From Abyssibius sp040880065 (lineage in GTDB: Bacteria; Pseudomonadota; Alphaproteobacteria; Rhodobacterales; Rhodobacteraceae), in contig JBBDJE010000015.1 in the NCBI GenBank assembly GCA_040880065.1, positions 1 to 39,918 of the forward strand: 39,918 nt of DNA. Reading direction: 5' to 3'. Under the pieces are notes generated by a model that saw only the letters and a list, made by a program, of their open reading frames with translations, was not told the origin of the DNA and did not search any database. Below, one piece after another: positions 36,818 through 39,918 of the stretch. Every line of letters begins with the position of its first letter. Within the stretch, counting starts at the first letter, position 1. The translations under genes were made by a program, and so were the position numbers.

Positions 36818-37189
36818 ATGCCAACGATCCAACAGCTGATCCGCAAACCGCGGCAGCCTAAAGTCCAGCGCTCGAAGTCGCAGCATATGCAGGGTTGCCC
36901 GCAGAAGCGCGGCGTTTGCACGCGCGTCTATACAACGACGCCGAAAAAGCCGAACTCGGCCATGCGTAAGGTTGCAAAGGTGCGCCTGACCAATGGTTTT
37001 GAGGTCATTTCTTATATCCCTGGTGAAAGCCACAACCTGCAGGAACACTCCGTAGTCCTCATCCGCGGCGGTCGCGTAAAAGACCTTCCCGGTGTGCGTT
37101 ACCACATCCTGCGCGGTGTGCTCGATACCACTGGCGTGAAAGATCGTCGCCAGCGTCGTTCGAAATACGGCGCCAAGCGTCCGAAATAA
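36818..37189 (+). CDS. rpsL: 30S ribosomal protein S12
   Basis: A 123-residue protein. ATG 36818 gives the conserved MPTIQQLIRKPRQP start; an in-frame ATG at 36788 would add ten spurious residues. It lies at the decoding centre and affects accuracy. The two lysines that confer streptomycin resistance when mutated are wild type (TPKKPNSA and GGRVKDLPGVR). It is the first gene of the str operon, and rpsG follows after 12 bases. Confidence 0.98.
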   Translation: MPTIQQLIRKPRQPKVQRSKSQHMQGCPQKRGVCTRVYTTTPKKPNSAMRKVAKVRLTNGFEVISYIPGESHNLQEHSVVLIRGGRVKDLPGVRYHILRGVLDTTGVKDRRQRRSKYGAKRPK

Positions 37190-37201
37190 GGAGAGACAGA
37201 G

Positions 37202-37672
37202 ATGTCCCGTCGTCACCGCGCCGAGAAACGCGAAATTCTGCCGGACGCCAAATTTGGCGATACCGTGCTGACAAAATTCATGAACAACCTGATGTTCGAT
37301 GGCAAGAAATCCATCGCTGAAGGTATTGTCTACGGTGCGCTTGATCGCGTCGAAGGCAAGTTGAAGCGTGCACCGATCGAAGCCTTCCATGAAGCTCTTG
37401 AGAACATCAAGCCTTCGCTTGAAGTCCGGTCGCGTCGCGTTGGCGGTGCCACCTATCAGGTGCCCGTTGAAGTGCGCCCCGAGCGCCGCGAAGCACTGGC
37501 AATCCGCTGGCTGATCAATGCCAGCCGTGCGCGCAACGAAAAAACGATGGAAGAGCGTTTGGCCGGTGAGCTGGTCGACGCAGTCAACTCGCGCGGCTCT
37601 GCCGTAAAGAAACGCGAAGACACCCACAAAATGGCAGACGCAAACAAAGCGTTCGGCCATTACCGCTGGTAA
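37202..37672 (+). CDS. rpsG: 30S ribosomal protein S7
   Basis: A 156-residue protein with the conserved MSRRHRAEKREILPDAKFGD start, MNNLMFDGKKSIAEGIVYGA and the VGGATYQVPVEVRPERREAL segment. It nucleates assembly of the 30S head and contacts the E-site tRNA. A GGAGAG site precedes the ATG. It lies between rpsL and fusA as in the classical str operon. Confidence 0.98.
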   Translation: MSRRHRAEKREILPDAKFGDTVLTKFMNNLMFDGKKSIAEGIVYGALDRVEGKLKRAPIEAFHEALENIKPSLEVRSRRVGGATYQVPVEVRPERREALAIRWLINASRARNEKTMEERLAGELVDAVNSRGSAVKKREDTHKMADANKAFGHYRW

Positions 37673-37693
37673 GCTAGAGGTCAGGACAAGAAC

Positions 37694-39817
37694 ATGGCGC
37701 GCGAATATCAACTGAGCAGATACCGCAACATCGGGATTATGGCGCATATCGACGCGGGTAAAACCACGACGACCGAGCGGATTCTGTTTTACACCGGCAA
37801 GTCGCACAAGCTTGGCGAAGTGCATGACGGTGCCGCCACGATGGACTGGATGGAGCAAGAGCAAGAGCGTGGCATCACGATCACCTCGGCTGCGACCACC
37901 ACATTCTGGCAGCGTCAGGAAGACCCGACAACCGAAGGCACGTCAGATACCAAATACCGGCTCAACATCATCGACACCCCTGGCCACGTTGACTTTACCA
38001 TTGAAGTTGAGCGTTCGCTTGCGGTGCTTGATGGTGCAATCTGCCTGCTCGACGCCAATGCCGGTGTAGAGCCGCAGACCGAAACCGTCTGGCGTCAGGC
38101 TGACCGCTATAAAGTGCCGCGCATTGTGTTCGTGAACAAAATGGACAAGATCGGCGCCGATTTTTACAACTGCGTCAAAATGATCAAGGACCGCACTGGC
38201 GCAACCCCGTTGCCAATCGCCCTGCCGATTGGTGCCGAGGATAAGCTGGAAGGCATCATCGACCTGATCAAAATGGAAGAATGGGTTTGGGAAGGCGAAG
38301 ATCTGGGCGCAGCCTGGGTTCGCAAGCCGATCCGCGACGACCTTGTAAAAATTGCAAAAGAATGGCGTCACAACCTGCTTGAGATCGTTGTCGAGCTCGA
38401 TGATGCGGTTATGGAAGCCTATCTGGAAGGCAACGAGCCCGACGATGCGACCCTGCGCAAGCTGATCCGTAAAGGCACCTTGTCGCTGACCTTCGTTCCG
38501 GTTACCGCCGGTTCGGCCTTCAAAAACAAAGGCGTTCAGCCGCTGTTGAACTCGGTTATCGACTTTCTGCCTTCGCCGCTCGACGTGCCCGCCTATATGG
38601 GCTTTAAAGCCGGCGACGAAACGGAGACCCGCAACCAACCGCGTTCGGCTGATGATGCGCAGCCCTTCTCGGGCCTTGCCTTCAAAATCATGAACGACCC
38701 CTTCGTCGGCTCGCTGACCTTCACGCGCATCTACTCGGGCATGCTGAAAAAAGGCGACCAGATGGTGAACACCACCAAAGGCCGCAAAGAACGTGTTGGC
38801 CGCATGATGATGATGCACGCCATCAACCGCGAAGAGATTGATGAAGCCTTCGCAGGCGACATCATTGCGCTGGCAGGTCTGAAAGAAACCACAACCGGTG
38901 ACACCCTGTCCGACCCGAACAATCAGGTCGTTCTGGAAACCATGACCTTTCCCGATCCGGTGATTGAAATCGCCATCGAGCCGAAGACCAAGGCTGACCA
39001 GGAAAAAATGGGTATCGCTTTGGCCCGCCTGGCCGCCGAAGACCCGTCCTTCCGTGTGGAAACCGATTTTGAATCGGGCCAGACGATTATGAAGGGTATG
39101 GGCGAGCTTCACCTCGATATTCTGGTCGACCGCATGAAGCGCGAATTCAAGGTCGAGGCGAATATCGGTGCACCGCAGGTGGCTTACCGTGAAACCATCA
39201 GCCGCGAAGCTGAAATCGACTACACTCACAAGAAACAGTCGGGTGGTTCGGGTCAGTTTGCGCGCGTCAAAATGGTTATCATGCCAACCGAGCCGGGCGA
39301 GGGTTACTCGTTCGAATCCAAAATCGTTGGTGGTTCGGTGCCCAAGGAATACGTTCCCGGCGTTGAAAAGGGCATCAAATCGGTTATGGATAGCGGCCCG
39401 CTGGCTGGCTTCCCCGTGATCGACTTCAAGGTACAACTGATCGACGGCGCTTACCATGATGTGGACTCATCGGTTCTGGCTTTTGAAATTGCGGCACGTG
39501 CAGCCATGCGCGACGGTTTGAAAAAAGCCGGTGCGAAACTGCTCGAGCCGATCATGAAGGTCGAAGTTGTGACCCCGGAAGAATATACCGGTGGTGTTAT
39601 CGGTGACTTGACCAGCCGTCGTGGCATGGTTCAGGGCCAGGACACCCGCGGCAATGCCAACGTGATCGAAGCGATGGTGCCGCTGGCCAATATGTTCGGC
39701 TATATCAATACCCTGCGCTCCATGTCTTCGGGCCGTGCGCAGTTCTCAATGCAGTTCGACCACTACGATACAGTGCCGTCGAATATCTCGGAAGAAATTC
39801 AGGCGAAATTCGCCTGA
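37694..39817 (+). CDS. fusA: Elongation factor G
   Basis: A 707-residue translocation GTPase of normal length. The GTP-binding motifs are intact: AHIDAGKTTTTE (G1), RGITITSA (G2), DTPGHVDF (G3) and NKMDKIGADF (G4). The domain IV and V segments (GVIGDLTSRRGMVQGQDTRG and the tRNA-mimic tip) are present. The C-terminus ends in the usual Ser- and Glu-rich stretch (PSNISEEIQAKFA). It follows rpsG by 21 bases, and tuf starts 46 bases downstream. Confidence 0.98.
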   Translation: MAREYQLSRYRNIGIMAHIDAGKTTTTERILFYTGKSHKLGEVHDGAATMDWMEQEQERGITITSAATTTFWQRQEDPTTEGTSDTKYRLNIIDTPGHVDFTIEVERSLAVLDGAICLLDANAGVEPQTETVWRQADRYKVPRIVFVNKMDKIGADFYNCVKMIKDRTGATPLPIALPIGAEDKLEGIIDLIKMEEWVWEGEDLGAAWVRKPIRDDLVKIAKEWRHNLLEIVVELDDAVMEAYLEGNEPDDATLRKLIRKGTLSLTFVPVTAGSAFKNKGVQPLLNSVIDFLPSPLDVPAYMGFKAGDETETRNQPRSADDAQPFSGLAFKIMNDPFVGSLTFTRIYSGMLKKGDQMVNTTKGRKERVGRMMMMHAINREEIDEAFAGDIIALAGLKETTTGDTLSDPNNQVVLETMTFPDPVIEIAIEPKTKADQEKMGIALARLAAEDPSFRVETDFESGQTIMKGMGELHLDILVDRMKREFKVEANIGAPQVAYRETISREAEIDYTHKKQSGGSGQFARVKMVIMPTEPGEGYSFESKIVGGSVPKEYVPGVEKGIKSVMDSGPLAGFPVIDFKVQLIDGAYHDVDSSVLAFEIAARAAMRDGLKKAGAKLLEPIMKVEVVTPEEYTGGVIGDLTSRRGMVQGQDTRGNANVIEAMVPLANMFGYINTLRSMSSGRAQFSMQFDHYDTVPSNISEEIQAKFA

Positions 39818-39863
39818 TCTGTAACCAGGTCAGGTGCCTGACCAAAATTGAATGGAGGCCAAG

Positions 39864-39918
39864 ATGGCGAAGGCAAAGTTTGAGCGGAATAAGCCGCATT
39901 GCAACATCGGAACGATCG
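39864..39918 (+). CDS. tuf: Elongation factor Tu, 5' end only
   Basis: ATG 39864 begins MAKAKFERNKPHCNIGTI, the conserved EF-Tu N-terminus just before the P-loop. It has a GGAGG-type ribosome site and lies 46 bases after fusA as in the str operon. The gene continues beyond the window. It is the second of two tuf copies here, the other ending at base 86. Confidence 0.96.
   Translation, partial: MAKAKFERNKPHCNIGTI

Noticed and set aside
37943..39457. 504-residue open frame antisense to fusA
   Set aside because: A shadow of a complete EF-G gene with no independent support.

Overview
This window comes from an alphaproteobacterium, most likely of the Rhodobacterales (Roseobacter-type). The basis is the gene order (tuf, trpT, secE-nusG-rplKAJL-rpoBC, rpsL-rpsG-fusA-tuf), the short 63-residue SecE, and the character of the encoded proteins. 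The window opens in the last codons of one EF-Tu gene (1-86) and closes in the first codons of another (39864-39918), so it spans the interval between two tuf copies. No protein database could be searched; all family calls come from motifs read in the translations.

Region 1 (about 87-18725) is an accessory glycan island between the upstream tuf gene and tRNA-Trp. It has five blocks of alternating polarity: a large TPR-like protein with an unknown C-terminal domain (+); a GT-B glycosyltransferase followed by a TPR protein (-); two unknown proteins, a GT4 glycosyltransferase and a polysaccharide pyruvyl transferase (+); a tightly packed rmlCBDA operon for dTDP-L-rhamnose (-); and a coiled-coil/beta-rich unknown protein translationally coupled to an 838-residue GT2-GT4 fusion (+). 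The likely product is a rhamnose-containing, possibly pyruvylated glycan. No flippase, polymerase, ABC exporter or initiating sugar-phosphate transferase is present, so the acceptor and export route are not visible here.

Region 2 (18726-23913) holds tRNA-Trp(CCA), an unusual Ala-rich protein with cysteine motifs at both ends, an aldo/keto reductase of the YghZ type, a GH43 beta-xylosidase-like enzyme and a class V aminotransferase. It separates tRNA-Trp from secE, its usual neighbour.

Region 3 (24017-39918) is core information-processing DNA: secE, nusG, rplK, rplA, a structured rplJ leader, rplJ, rplL, hairpins before rpoB, rpoB, rpoC with a strong terminator, a 0.7-kb spacer with remnants of a probable outer-membrane beta-barrel gene, then a consensus-like promoter and rpsL, rpsG, fusA and tuf. 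The catalytic, metal-binding and common antibiotic-target residues that could be checked in RpoB, RpoC, RpsL and FusA are intact and of wild-type form.

The most interesting material is the set of unrecognised island proteins: the TPR-like large protein, a degenerate GT-A-like protein, the coiled-coil/beta-rich partner of the GT fusion, the Ala-rich Cys-capped protein, and the insertion of all this between tuf and secE.
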